Shown here: positions 24,260 to 32,845 of the stretch, piece after piece
Numbering within the stretch: position 1 is the first letter of the stretch
Layout of the letters: each line of letters begins with the position of its first letter
NCBI GenBank assembly: GCA_049115935.1
Contig: JAGDZK010000012.1
Coordinates: 29,468 to 93,467, forward strand
Length of the DNA: 64,000 nt
DNA from: Bermanella sp049115935
GTDB lineage: Bacteria; Pseudomonadota; Gammaproteobacteria; Pseudomonadales; Oceanobacteraceae
Direction of reading: 5' to 3'
Made by a program: the position numbers and the translations under genes
The notes under the pieces: generated by a model
Seen by the model: the letters and a program-made list of their open reading frames with translations, nothing else
The model's database searches: none
What the model was told of the DNA's origin: nothing

Positions 24260-25843
24260 ATGTCGCACGCGATAGAATCAGCAGACCATCACCACGGCCC
24301 AGATAAAGGATTTTTACGCTGGGTATACACTACCAATCACAAAGATATTGGCACCATGTACTTGTTACTGGCGCTGGGTTCTTTATTGATTGGTGGCACC
24401 ATGGCATTTGTCATCCGTGCTGAGTTGTTTCAGCCGGGTTTGCAATTGGTGGATCCAAACTTTTTTAATCAGATGACCACCATGCATGGTTTGATTATGG
24501 TGTTTGGTGCCATTATGCCTGCATTTGTTGGCTTGGCTAACTGGCTTGTACCTATGATGATTGGTGCGCCAGATATGGCATTGCCGCGAATAAATAACTG
24601 GTCATTTTGGTTGCTGCCGTTTGCATTTGGTATGTTGATTTGTACCTTGTTTATGGATGGCGGTGCGCCCAATTTTGGTTGGACTTTTTATGCGCCACTA
24701 TCCACCAGTTATGCACCACCGAGTGTGACCTTCTTTATTTTTAGTGTGCACATCATGGGGATCAGTTCGATAATGGGGGCGGTGAATGTCATCGTAACCA
24801 TTTTTAACATGCGCGCCCCAGGTATGACATTTATGAAAATGCCGTTATTTGTATGGACGTGGTTGATTACTGCATTTTTGTTAATTGCGGTTATGCCGGT
24901 ACTGGCTGGTGTGGTGACCATGATGCTTATGGATATCCATTTTGGCACATCATTTTTTGATGCAGCCGGTGGTGGTGATCCTGTTTTATTTCAGCATGTG
25001 TTTTGGTTTTTTGGTCACCCTGAAGTGTACATCATGATTCTGCCTGCCTTTGGCATTGTCTCTCATATTATTTCCACGTTTAGTCGCAAGCCACTATTTG
25101 GTTATACCTCAATGGTATGGGCCACAGCGTCAATTGCTGTTTTAAGTTTCATTGTTTGGGCCCACCACATGTTTACCGTGGGGATTCCGTTAGTGGGTGA
25201 GCTTTTCTTTATGTACAGCACCATGTTAATTGCGGTGCCTACGGGTGTGAAAGTGTTTAACTGGGTGACCACTATGTTCCGTGGCTCCATGACATTTGAA
25301 ACGCCTATGTTATTTGCCATTGCGTTTGTGGTGTTGTTTACCATTGGTGGGTTAAGTGGGTTGATGTTGGCTATTGCCCCTGCGGATTTTCAATATCACG
25401 ACACTTACTTTGTGGTGGCGCACTTTCATTATGTGTTAGTGCCTGGTGCGCTGTTTAGTATTTTAGCGGCAGTGTATTACTGGTTACCTAAATGGTGTGG
25501 CCGTATGTATAGCGAAACGTTAGGCAAATGGCATTTCTGGTTAAGTTTTGTGGGGGTGAATATTACGTTCTTCCCAATGCATTTTGTGGGCTTGGCCGGT
25601 ATGCCACGACGTATTCCAGATTACGCATTACAGTTTGCTGATTTCAACGCCATTGTGACGGTGGGTGCATTTATTTTTGGTTTAAGCCAGCTAATCTTTG
25701 TTTATAACATCTGGCGAACTACTATCGGTGGAAAAGGTGAAAAAGCCACGGATAAAGTGTGGGATGATCCAACAGGTCTTGAGTGGGAGATCCCAAGCCC
25801 TGCTCCTTATCATACGTTCCAAGAGCCACCAGTGGTTAAGTAA
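24260..25843 (+). CDS. coxA: Cytochrome c oxidase subunit I
   Basis: A 527-aa heme-copper oxidase subunit with twelve TM helices. Heme and CuB ligands are visible in the TTMHGLIMVFGA helix, WFFGHPEVYIMILPAFG (His-Tyr crosslink and D-channel Glu), VWAHHMFTVG and DTYFVVAHFHYVLVPGA. The Glu in HPEVY marks the A1 type (mitochondrial-like). It reduces O2 to water and pumps protons. Nine nt after coxB. Confidence 0.97.
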   Translation: MSHAIESADHHHGPDKGFLRWVYTTNHKDIGTMYLLLALGSLLIGGTMAFVIRAELFQPGLQLVDPNFFNQMTTMHGLIMVFGAIMPAFVGLANWLVPMMIGAPDMALPRINNWSFWLLPFAFGMLICTLFMDGGAPNFGWTFYAPLSTSYAPPSVTFFIFSVHIMGISSIMGAVNVIVTIFNMRAPGMTFMKMPLFVWTWLITAFLLIAVMPVLAGVVTMMLMDIHFGTSFFDAAGGGDPVLFQHVFWFFGHPEVYIMILPAFGIVSHIISTFSRKPLFGYTSMVWATASIAVLSFIVWAHHMFTVGIPLVGELFFMYSTMLIAVPTGVKVFNWVTTMFRGSMTFETPMLFAIAFVVLFTIGGLSGLMLAIAPADFQYHDTYFVVAHFHYVLVPGALFSILAAVYYWLPKWCGRMYSETLGKWHFWLSFVGVNITFFPMHFVGLAGMPRRIPDYALQFADFNAIVTVGAFIFGLSQLIFVYNIWRTTIGGKGEKATDKVWDDPTGLEWEIPSPAPYHTFQEPPVVK

Positions 25844-25855
25844 CAGGAGCTTTAA

Positions 25856-26386
25856 ATGAAAAAAATGTCACCATGGAAGTTGTCGCTTATCCCCGTATTT
25901 ATGTTTGGGTTTGGGTTTGCCATGGTGCCTTTATATGACATTTTTTGTGATGTTACGGGTCTTAATGGTAAGAGTTTTCAGGTTTTTTCCGGTGATAAAA
26001 ACACACTTATTAATGACGGCGGTGTGCAGCGTGCAAAATTACAAATGCTCGCCGATGCCGATAGTCGTGATTTGTGGCAGTTCCAACCGGAAAATAAAAC
26101 CATGGAATTGCAGGCAGGTAAGTTAATGACCACTTATTACGAATTAACGAACCCTTATGATTATCCTGTCACCATTCAAGCGGTACCCAGTGTGGCACCC
26201 GGTGAGTGGGCAGAGTATTTGGTTAAAATAGAATGTTTCTGCTTTAACCAACAAGTAGTACCGGCGAAGTCAAAGTTGAAGTTACCTTTACAGGTGACTT
26301 TAAGTGCCAAAGCTCCCAAGGAAGTGAATCACTTATCACTCTCTTATCGACTTTATCAAAGTGAATCCCTAGGAGGTACATTTTGA
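25856..26386 (+). CDS. ctaG: Cytochrome c oxidase assembly protein CtaG/Cox11
   Basis: A 176-aa copper chaperone for CuB insertion: one N-terminal TM helix (LSLIPVFMFGFGFAMVPLYD) and an exported beta domain with the copper-binding ECFCFNQQ motif. AGGAGC lies 7 nt upstream of the ATG. Its stop shares bases with the coxC start. Confidence 0.95.
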   Translation: MKKMSPWKLSLIPVFMFGFGFAMVPLYDIFCDVTGLNGKSFQVFSGDKNTLINDGGVQRAKLQMLADADSRDLWQFQPENKTMELQAGKLMTTYYELTNPYDYPVTIQAVPSVAPGEWAEYLVKIECFCFNQQVVPAKSKLKLPLQVTLSAKAPKEVNHLSLSYRLYQSESLGGTF

Positions 26387-27267
26387 ACACACCTAAGTAT
26401 TACGTCCCCGCGCGAAGTCATTGGCCAATTTTTGGAGCGGTAGCGGTTTTTTTAACGTTATTTTCAATGGCATCAATCATTCATGAAAGTAGTCAAGGGC
26501 AGGTGAGTGCCGTTACATTTACTTTAGCTGCCATTGCCGGTTTCCTAATGTTATATATGTTATTTGGCTGGTTTGGTGAAGTCGTCAGTGAAGGTTTGCG
26601 TGGTTTAAATAGCGACCAGCTTAAGCGATCATTTCGATTCAGCATGGGTTGGTTTATTTTCTCTGAAATTATGTTCTTTGGCGCATTTTTTGGTGCGTTA
26701 TTTTACGCAAGAATGTTTGCTGTGCCCTGGTTAGGTGGCGAAGGGGCTAAAGGCGAAGCGAATATGCTTTGGGAAGGCTTTAGTGCTCATTGGCCGTTAT
26801 TAAAAACCCCGGATATGAATACCTATCCTGGAGCAATGGGTGTGATAGATGCTTGGAAACTCCCATTTTTAAATACGGTGTTGTTAATTATTTCAAGCTT
26901 AACACTGACGCTTTCTCATCACTGCTTACGTGCAAAAGATAAAAGCGGCACACTTATGTGGTTGGCTATAACGCTGGTGCTTGGTGTTGCCTTTATGTGT
27001 GTGCAAATCTATGAATATGGTCATGCCATGAATGATCTTAACCTGACACTTAATAGCGGAATTTATGGCTCAACCTTCTTTTTGTTAACCGGTTTTCACG
27101 GGGCGCATGTGACCCTTGGCGGTATCATGATCTTTGTTATGTATTGGCGGGTGAAGAATGACCACTTTACTCCGGATGATCATTTTGGTTTTGAAGCAGC
27201 CGCTTGGTATTGGCACTTTGTTGATGTGGTCTGGTTAATGCTATTTACTTTTGTATATGTCTTTTAA
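26383..27267 (+). CDS. coxC: Cytochrome c oxidase subunit III
   Basis: A 294-aa subunit III with seven TM helices (YYVPARSHWPIFGAV, GWFIFSEIMFFGAFFGALFYAR, the ITLVLGVAFMCVQIYEY helix, LLTGFHGAHVTLGG, and AAAWYWHFVDVVWLMLFTFVY). Translation starts at a TTG that overlaps the ctaG stop (TTGA, 26383-26386), driven by a perfect AGGAGGT at 26371-26377 five nt upstream. Confidence 0.96.
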   Translation: MNTPKYYVPARSHWPIFGAVAVFLTLFSMASIIHESSQGQVSAVTFTLAAIAGFLMLYMLFGWFGEVVSEGLRGLNSDQLKRSFRFSMGWFIFSEIMFFGAFFGALFYARMFAVPWLGGEGAKGEANMLWEGFSAHWPLLKTPDMNTYPGAMGVIDAWKLPFLNTVLLIISSLTLTLSHHCLRAKDKSGTLMWLAITLVLGVAFMCVQIYEYGHAMNDLNLTLNSGIYGSTFFLLTGFHGAHVTLGGIMIFVMYWRVKNDHFTPDDHFGFEAAAWYWHFVDVVWLMLFTFVYVF

Positions 27268-27275
27268 TTGACACG

Positions 27276-27310
27276 TGGGAAAGCCTTGGCTTTCCCAAAT
27301 AAAATTTTTT
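27276..27310. terminator. Terminator after coxC
   Basis: A 10-bp stem, TGGGAAAGCC (27276-27285) and GGCTTTCCCA (27288-27297), followed within a few bases by a T run (27304-27310). It separates coxC from the convergent DUF2909 gene. Confidence 0.7.
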
Positions 27311-27498
27311 TAAGAATAATGATCAAGAAATAAAAACAAGCCAATTAACATAATGGTAAACGCGGCAAATACCACCCGATATTTTAAGCCATTAAAGGTC
27401 TTTTCTGAGCTTTTTGGCGCAGTCATTAGGTGGAATAAACCATAAAACAATGCACCAATGCTGAATAATAAAAATAACAGAATGAGGGCCTTGAGCAT
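27310..27498 (-). CDS. DUF2909 twin-transmembrane protein
   Basis: A 62-aa protein with two TM helices (about 4-25 and 42-59), typical of DUF2909, which is usually found inside cytochrome oxidase clusters in antisense orientation between coxC and surf1, exactly as here. Its ATG (complement of 27496-27498) overlaps the ATG of surf1 on the plus strand. AAGGA lies 6 nt upstream on its own strand. Function unknown, presumably oxidase assembly. Confidence 0.85.
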   Translation of the reverse strand: MLKALILLFLLFSIGALFYGLFHLMTAPKSSEKTFNGLKYRVVFAAFTIMLIGLFLFLDHYS

Positions 27499-28156
27499 GA
27501 CGAATCCTTCTATTGTGAATGTGAATCGGAACTGGCACTTCGTGATAAAGCCACTTTATAGCTTTATCATGCTGTTGGGTATTGCTATTTGCTTTAGTGC
27601 GGCGGTTTGGCAGTATCAAAAATCGACTTTCTTTCAAGCGCCCGCCGCCCAGTCGCTGCATATGAAAGGCGTATTTTTAAATGAATCTAGTCATTTTTTA
27701 GATAATCAAACCCTTAATGGCAAAGTGGGTTATGCCGTTATCACGCCGTTTTTATATGATGAAACAATTTATTTAGTTAATCGTGGTTTTGTACCCTACC
27801 AATCAAGAGATAAGTTGCCGCACGTTATGCCTGTGATTGGAACGGTAGAGATCGATGGTTACCTCAAGACGAATCATAAGCCTTTACTCTTGAATAGTTC
27901 ATTGCAAGACCCAATCCAAACCCGCATTCAATTTATTGATGAAAAATACTTTAGTAAAACGTTCAATAAAGATATCTCTGAAGAGGTATTTATGATGGAA
28001 AAAGGGCAGGGACTATTACAGGTTATGCCAGAAAAATCTGCTTATTTAAGCCACCATCGTCATCAAGCTTATGCTGTGCAATGGCTTTTACTGGGTTTGT
28101 GTGGAATATTTATTTTGTTCATCGCCAGCATAAAGCGAGGTAGTACTCATGCGTAA
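27497..28156 (+). CDS. SURF1 family oxidase assembly protein
   Basis: A 219-aa protein with an N-terminal TM helix (about 18-38), an exported domain (GKVGYAVITPF, LVNRGFVPYQSR, IEIDGYLK-like segment) and a C-terminal TM helix (AVQWLLLGLCGIFILFIASI), the SURF1/Shy1 layout. It helps heme a insertion into subunit I. The start at 27497 is supported by GAGGG about 8 nt upstream; a frame extension to 27458 lies inside the opposite gene. It overlaps the next gene by 8 nt. Confidence 0.9.
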   Translation: MTNPSIVNVNRNWHFVIKPLYSFIMLLGIAICFSAAVWQYQKSTFFQAPAAQSLHMKGVFLNESSHFLDNQTLNGKVGYAVITPFLYDETIYLVNRGFVPYQSRDKLPHVMPVIGTVEIDGYLKTNHKPLLLNSSLQDPIQTRIQFIDEKYFSKTFNKDISEEVFMMEKGQGLLQVMPEKSAYLSHHRHQAYAVQWLLLGLCGIFILFIASIKRGSTHA

Positions 28157-28571
28157 GTTACCTTTGATTCTAATGCTACTGGTATTGGTTGCGCCATTTG
28201 CAGTGTCACTAGTGTTGCTCGATAGCAATAAAAATATTGCAGATAAAGCTCGTGGGAAATGGCTAGAGAATACTTATTATGTAGATAAAACAGAAAATAC
28301 CAACTGGCAGTTATTATGGCGTGAGCAGGATTGCCAGCCTAATTGCGATGCTTGGTTTAACTTATTGCAACGAGTGAAAATGGCACTGGGTAAAAATCAA
28401 GATAAGTTAGTCATAGAAACCGCAAATTTATCTAGTCTTAAATCTATGAATGACGGTTTATTTATTGCTAATCCAAAAGGGTTGGTTTTGTTGTCTTATG
28501 AGTCTAGCGATGATGGGGCATACAAGTTATTAAAAGATTTAAAAGTACTGCTGAAGCACAACAGCCAGTAG
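28149..28571 (+). CDS. Oxidase-cluster membrane-anchored protein with CxxxC
   Basis: A 140-aa protein with an N-terminal TM anchor (LILMLLVLVAPFAVSLVLL) and a soluble part holding C62-x3-C66 (REQDCQPNCDAWFNLL), followed by KMALGKNQDKLVI and a C-terminal GLVLLSYESSDDGAYKLLKD. The position between surf1 and ctaA is conserved in Pseudomonas-type clusters. The CxxxC followed by a helix and a beta strand recalls Sco proteins, but the chain is short and a copper-binding His was not located. Role in oxidase assembly inferred from context. Confidence 0.65.
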   Translation: MRKLPLILMLLVLVAPFAVSLVLLDSNKNIADKARGKWLENTYYVDKTENTNWQLLWREQDCQPNCDAWFNLLQRVKMALGKNQDKLVIETANLSSLKSMNDGLFIANPKGLVLLSYESSDDGAYKLLKDLKVLLKHNSQ

Positions 28572-28602
28572 CGAAAAATAAAAATAATAAATGAGAGTAA
28601 AT

Positions 28603-29559
28603 ATGCGTCGATTGGCACTGATAAATATTGGTTTCTCCTTAGTGGTGATTACATTGGGCGCCCTAACTCGATTATTAGATGCTGGGCTGGGGTGTCCTGA
28701 TTGGCCAGCCTGTTATGGTCATGCATTTCCTGTGTCTAATGAAGCAGCGCAAGCGTTTACTCAATGGCAATTTGATTCCGGTAAAGCTTGGATGGAAATG
28801 ATCCATCGTTATATGGCTAGTTTACTTGGGCTGAGTATTTTAATTCAGGCGTTTTTAATTTGGCCTCGCTACCTAGGTGCTGTGCGCTGGCTGGCGGTGT
28901 TTTTGTGCGGTTGGGTTGTATTGCAAGGCTTATTTGGCATGTGGACAGTTACTTTACGTTTATGGCCGCCAGTTGTAAGCGCCCATTTGTTAGGGGGGGC
29001 AATTACCATTGGAGCGCAATTTTTAATTTGGCGCGTGATGACAAGTAATAAAGAGCCTAGGTGGAATTCTTTGTGGGGTGCATTTGCGCTAGTGGTATTT
29101 TTACAAATGGCATTAGGTGCTTGGACCTCTAGTCAATATGCGGGTCTAGCTTGCCCTGATTTTCCTACTTGCCAAGGACGTATGTGGGTGGAAATAAATA
29201 GCGAAATATTGCACGCACCTATGGTAGAAGGGGATGAATATCTTGGGGGTATTGGCTCAAATCATCAGCGTATGGCGATTCAATGGGTGCATCGTCTAGG
29301 CGCGCTTGGTGTGATAGTGATGTTTTTGTTTTTAGCGTATCACTACAAAACACATACCCGCGCGTTGATGTTAGTTTTGGCGATGTTGTCTATTCAAATT
29401 GCGCTAGGAATTTTAAATGCCGTGTGGTTATTACCATTAAGCTTAGCCTTATTGCATAACACATTTGCGATGTTGCTATTGTTAAGTGCATTAAATGGAT
29501 TAACACGGCCAGAACTAGAAGAAGATTCACAACAAATCGCACAAGAACTATTGGCATAG
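28603..29559 (+). CDS. ctaA: Heme A synthase
   Basis: A 318-aa Cox15-type heme A synthase converting heme O to heme A. Eight TM helices; heme and catalytic His in EMIHRYMASLLG, SAHLLGGAI, WVHRLGALG and LLHNTFAMLL; two Cys pairs in CPDWPACYG and CPDFPTCQG. The start is placed at 28603 because GAGAG (28593-28597) is well spaced from it, whereas the in-frame ATG at 28591 has no ribosome site. Confidence 0.93.
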   Translation: MRRLALINIGFSLVVITLGALTRLLDAGLGCPDWPACYGHAFPVSNEAAQAFTQWQFDSGKAWMEMIHRYMASLLGLSILIQAFLIWPRYLGAVRWLAVFLCGWVVLQGLFGMWTVTLRLWPPVVSAHLLGGAITIGAQFLIWRVMTSNKEPRWNSLWGAFALVVFLQMALGAWTSSQYAGLACPDFPTCQGRMWVEINSEILHAPMVEGDEYLGGIGSNHQRMAIQWVHRLGALGVIVMFLFLAYHYKTHTRALMLVLAMLSIQIALGILNAVWLLPLSLALLHNTFAMLLLLSALNGLTRPELEEDSQQIAQELLA

Positions 29560-29584
29560 CCATAAAATAATAAGAAGGTGCAAA

Positions 29585-30496
29585 ATGGAAAAAACAAGCG
29601 TATGGCAAAGTAGCGTTAAATACTCCGCCACCATAAAAGACTATTTTGCGTTAACAAAATTTAAGGTTGTTGCGGTAATGCTATTCACCGTAATGGTGGG
29701 TTTTTTATTGGCAAGTGACACCAATATTCAATTCATAAAATTATTTTATACCTTGGTAGGTGTGGGAGCCTGTGCCATGAGTGGGGCGGTGTTAAATCAT
29801 TTGGTTGATCGTTATCGTGATACAAAAATGCAACGCACCAAACGTCGTCCTGTCGCAACGGGTAAGGTCAGCGCGGAGTCCGCATTTGTGTTTTCTATGG
29901 GGCTGCTGGTGTTTGGCGCGGTGCTTTTATATTGGCAGTTAAACTTCTTAACGTCAGTGCTGTCTGTGGCGTCAATGTTTGCTTATGGTGTTATTTATAG
30001 TTTGTGGCTAAAACCTGCGACACCGCAAAACATTACGGTGGGCGGTTTAGCTGGTGCGATGCCGCCTCTACTGGGTTATTGCGCGGTAACGGGCCAAGTG
30101 GGGCCAGAAGCTTTGTTGTGGGTGCTGATCATATTCACTTGGACACCTCCTCATTTTTGGGCATTAGCGATTTATAAGCGTGATGATTATGCCAAGGCCG
30201 AGGTGCCTATGTTGCCAGTGACCCATGGTATTGAGTTCACTGCATTTCAGGCATGGTTATATTGTTTACTGTTGTGTGTTGTGAGTATTGGACCTGTCTT
30301 ACTCGGTACACAAGGCTTGGTATATTTAACGATCGTTACTTACATTAATGCACGTTTTACTTGGTTAACTTACAGGATGTGGTGCAACCCAAGTGATCAT
30401 AATGCACGTCGGACTTTCCGTTATTCCATCGTATATATCTTATGGTTATTTGCAGCTCTGTTATTGGATCATTATGTGCAGTTAATTGCATTTTAA
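29585..30496 (+). CDS. ctaB: Protoheme IX farnesyltransferase
   Basis: A 303-aa UbiA-type prenyltransferase that makes heme O. It shows the Asp-rich motif NHLVDRYRDTKMQRTKRRP, GVIYSLWLKPATPQNITVGG, AMPPLLGY, and the second motif TWTPPHFWALAIYKRDDY. Nine TM helices expected. AGAAGGTG lies just before the ATG. Last gene of the heme-copper oxidase string. Confidence 0.95.
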   Translation: MEKTSVWQSSVKYSATIKDYFALTKFKVVAVMLFTVMVGFLLASDTNIQFIKLFYTLVGVGACAMSGAVLNHLVDRYRDTKMQRTKRRPVATGKVSAESAFVFSMGLLVFGAVLLYWQLNFLTSVLSVASMFAYGVIYSLWLKPATPQNITVGGLAGAMPPLLGYCAVTGQVGPEALLWVLIIFTWTPPHFWALAIYKRDDYAKAEVPMLPVTHGIEFTAFQAWLYCLLLCVVSIGPVLLGTQGLVYLTIVTYINARFTWLTYRMWCNPSDHNARRTFRYSIVYILWLFAALLLDHYVQLIAF

Positions 30497-30656
30497 TGGT
30501 CTGTTAGCCAATATTTAATTAGATAAAACCGACAGAAATCTTTGGAGGGTTTAGGCGCTGTCGAAAAAATTGTGAGCTTTGTTTTAAAACAAATAAAGCG
30601 AGGGGGATCCCAGTTGTACGCTTTACTGAACAACCAACCAAATTAAGGGGACGGTT

Positions 30657-31265
30657 ATGTATTTGCAGCACATGTTCGGATTAATGTACCACCCAAGATC
30701 AGAATGGGATTCCATTAAGAGAGAGAATCATTCACTTGGGCATATCTATTTAACCCACTTGTTGTTTTTGGCGGCTATACCGCCATTTGCATTATTAGTG
30801 GGCACCACGCAGTTTGGCTGGAGCTTTGTGGGCAAGGAATTCTACTATTTAAGTTTTGAGTCAGCGCTCCCCTTGGCTGGGGCCTTCTATTTAGCATTAC
30901 TGGCGGGCATGTTTTTTATCGCCTACACGACCTATTGGATGGAGCGAACCTTTGGCGCCGAGGCTAGTTTAGAACGATGCTTGTTGTTCACCACCTTTAC
31001 CTCTACTCCTATGTTCTTATCGGGCGTAGTCGGGTTTATACCTATCTTGTGGCTGGATGTGTTTGTGGTGATGGCTGCTGTCTCGTATACCGTATATCTG
31101 TTATACGCAGGCGTGCCTATTTTTATGAATATCCCTGAAGAACGAGGTTTTATTTTTGCTACTTCTATTTTAACGGTTGGGCTATGTGGTCTAGTGGGTA
31201 TGATGGCTGCCACTGTGATCATTTGGGGTATGGGGTTTGCGCCTCAGATTATGCTTAACCAATAG
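30657..31265 (+). CDS. Yip1 family membrane protein
   Basis: A 202-aa inner-membrane protein with a short soluble start (MYHPRSEWDSIKRENHS), the typical Yip1 opening, and five TM helices. AAGGGGAC lies about 7 nt upstream. A 16-bp palindrome TTTGTTTTAAAACAAA (30578-30593) lies in the preceding gap. Yip1 members in bacteria have no defined function. A terminator follows. Confidence 0.8.
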   Translation: MYLQHMFGLMYHPRSEWDSIKRENHSLGHIYLTHLLFLAAIPPFALLVGTTQFGWSFVGKEFYYLSFESALPLAGAFYLALLAGMFFIAYTTYWMERTFGAEASLERCLLFTTFTSTPMFLSGVVGFIPILWLDVFVVMAAVSYTVYLLYAGVPIFMNIPEERGFIFATSILTVGLCGLVGMMAATVIIWGMGFAPQIMLNQ

Positions 31266-31291
31266 TTTACCTATTATTTAACCCGTGCAAG

Positions 31292-31317
31292 GCCCGAGAT
31301 TTCTCGGGCTTTTTTTG
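31292..31317. terminator. Terminator between the Yip1 gene and the small lipoprotein
   Basis: GCCCGAGA (31292-31299), loop TT, TCTCGGGC (31302-31309), then seven Ts. Strong for the plus-strand gene and next to the stop of the convergent one. Confidence 0.9.
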
Positions 31318-31319
31318 TT

Positions 31320-31496
31320 TTATTGTTTTAATAACTCGTCGCGTTTTTTCTTATACTCTTGATAGTCTTCAATATCGTCGCAATGTATCTTTCCTGTTTT
31401 TTCTAAACATTGATTATGTTTAATTGCATCGTATGCAGCTTGGCTTGTGCAAGCCGCTAAGCTAATAGTGATTAGTAGTAAGATAATAGGATTCAT
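31320..31496 (-). CDS. Very small lipoprotein
   Basis: A 58-aa predicted lipoprotein: MNPIILLLITISLAAC with a LAAC lipobox, then a short charged chain with two further Cys (NQCLEKTGKIHCDD) and a helical DYQEYKKKRDELLKQ tail. GGGAG on its strand is well spaced from the ATG at 31496; a frame extension to 31604 overlaps the PilZ gene and is unlikely. No family recognised. Confidence 0.6.
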   Translation of the reverse strand: MNPIILLLITISLAACTSQAAYDAIKHNQCLEKTGKIHCDDIEDYQEYKKKRDELLKQ

Positions 31497-31587
31497 AGTG
31501 TTTCTCCCGTGTGAAGCGGTGTTTTTCTTCGACCTTATAAAATTCCAACTACACTGTATATAAGAGGTGAGCAGGATGCACAGATAA

Positions 31588-32232
31588 ATGGAAGAAAATA
31601 GCACTGACTTTATGGAGCTTAAGCTCAGTCCAGGGCAATTGTTACAGTTGGAATTTGATAGCTATCAAAGTGATCGTGATAAATCTGTCTTAATTGGCTA
31701 TCGACGCAATGCATCCATTCTGGTGACTATGCCTCCAGGTCGAGGAGTGAAAATTGGCGATAAAGTAAATGTTCGTTTTTTCTATGGACGTATGAGTAGT
31801 GCCTGTGCGTTTCGATCTGAAGTGATTCATCCTACTAAGCTTCCTTTTCCCCATATTCATCTTAAGATGCCTGACAAGGTTATGATCGGTGAGGTGCGTC
31901 AGAATGTCCGTGCAGATGTAGAAGTGGTGTCCCGAGTGCAGTTTCGAACAGGAAAAGAGGTGGAGAATACTACAGCCAAAATTGTGGATTTGAGCTTAAA
32001 TGGCGCACGAATTTTAGGGCGAAAATTTGCATTTGAATTAGGCTCTGAAATCCTATTGATATTTAAGATCAACGTCACCGAGATCGAGTACGAGATCACG
32101 GTACAGGCCACCGTCCGGTCTTTAACCCCCATTGATAAAGGCATGGCATTAGGTCTGCAATTCCATGATTTGCCCGCAAGCGACAAGATTGCACTGCAAG
32201 CCTTTGTTTTGACCCATATCCACGATTTATAA
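31588..32232 (+). CDS. PilZ domain protein with YcgR-like N-terminal domain
   Basis: A 214-aa c-di-GMP receptor. An N-terminal beta domain (about 10-98, PilZN/YcgR-N-like) is followed by a PilZ domain with both ligand motifs: R104-QNV-R108 and D134-x-S136-x-x-G139 (DLSLNG). The layout matches flagellar-brake or cyclic-di-GMP effector proteins. It stands alone, so the target (motility, pili or polysaccharide) cannot be told. Confidence 0.85.
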   Translation: MEENSTDFMELKLSPGQLLQLEFDSYQSDRDKSVLIGYRRNASILVTMPPGRGVKIGDKVNVRFFYGRMSSACAFRSEVIHPTKLPFPHIHLKMPDKVMIGEVRQNVRADVEVVSRVQFRTGKEVENTTAKIVDLSLNGARILGRKFAFELGSEILLIFKINVTEIEYEITVQATVRSLTPIDKGMALGLQFHDLPASDKIALQAFVLTHIHDL

Positions 32233-32335
32233 ACACCTCCATTACTAGCTAAACACTGTGTTTGCCAGTTTCCAGATGCGCCATAAACAGGTATAATTTG
32301 CGACCTATTTTTTGCTCTTTAACACAGGATTCGCC

Positions 32336-32845
32336 ATGCGCTGTCCGTTCTGCGGTGAACAAGATACAAAAGTGATCGATTCGCGCTTAGTGGCCGAAGG
32401 TGAACAAGTTCGCCGTCGTCGCCAATGCCAAGCCTGTGATGAGCGTTATACCACCTTTGAATCCGCCGAATTACTGATGCCTAAATTGGTTAAAACCAAT
32501 GGCACCCGTGTTCCTTTCGATGAGCAAAAGCTCCGTGCTGGTATGCAGCGCGCTCTAGAAAAGCGCCCTGTGAGCGTTGAAGATATCGAAGCCTCCATAT
32601 TACATATCATGGCCAAATTACGCGCCACCGGCGAGCGAGAAGTGAAAAGTCGCTTGGTCGGTGAGCTCGTCATGGATGAGCTACGTAAGCTTGATCAAGT
32701 GGCTTATGTTCGTTTTGCCTCTGTTTACCGTAAATTCCAAGATATTGATGAATTTCGCCAAGAAATTGATCGTATTCGTCATGACGTTCGTAAGAATGAT
32801 GCCCAACTGGATATTTTAGCGGACGACCCTGAGTTAGCCCCATGA
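32336..32845 (+). CDS. nrdR: Transcriptional repressor NrdR
   Basis: A 169-aa repressor of ribonucleotide reductase genes. N-terminal zinc ribbon C3-x2-C6...C31-x2-C34, RRRRQC, then an ATP-cone (LVKTNGTRVPFDEQKLRAGM...). The start at 32336 gives MRCPFCG, which is invariant in the family; an upstream in-frame start at 32312 is not used. It overlaps ribD by 4 nt (ATGA). Confidence 0.96.
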   Translation: MRCPFCGEQDTKVIDSRLVAEGEQVRRRRQCQACDERYTTFESAELLMPKLVKTNGTRVPFDEQKLRAGMQRALEKRPVSVEDIEASILHIMAKLRATGEREVKSRLVGELVMDELRKLDQVAYVRFASVYRKFQDIDEFRQEIDRIRHDVRKNDAQLDILADDPELAP

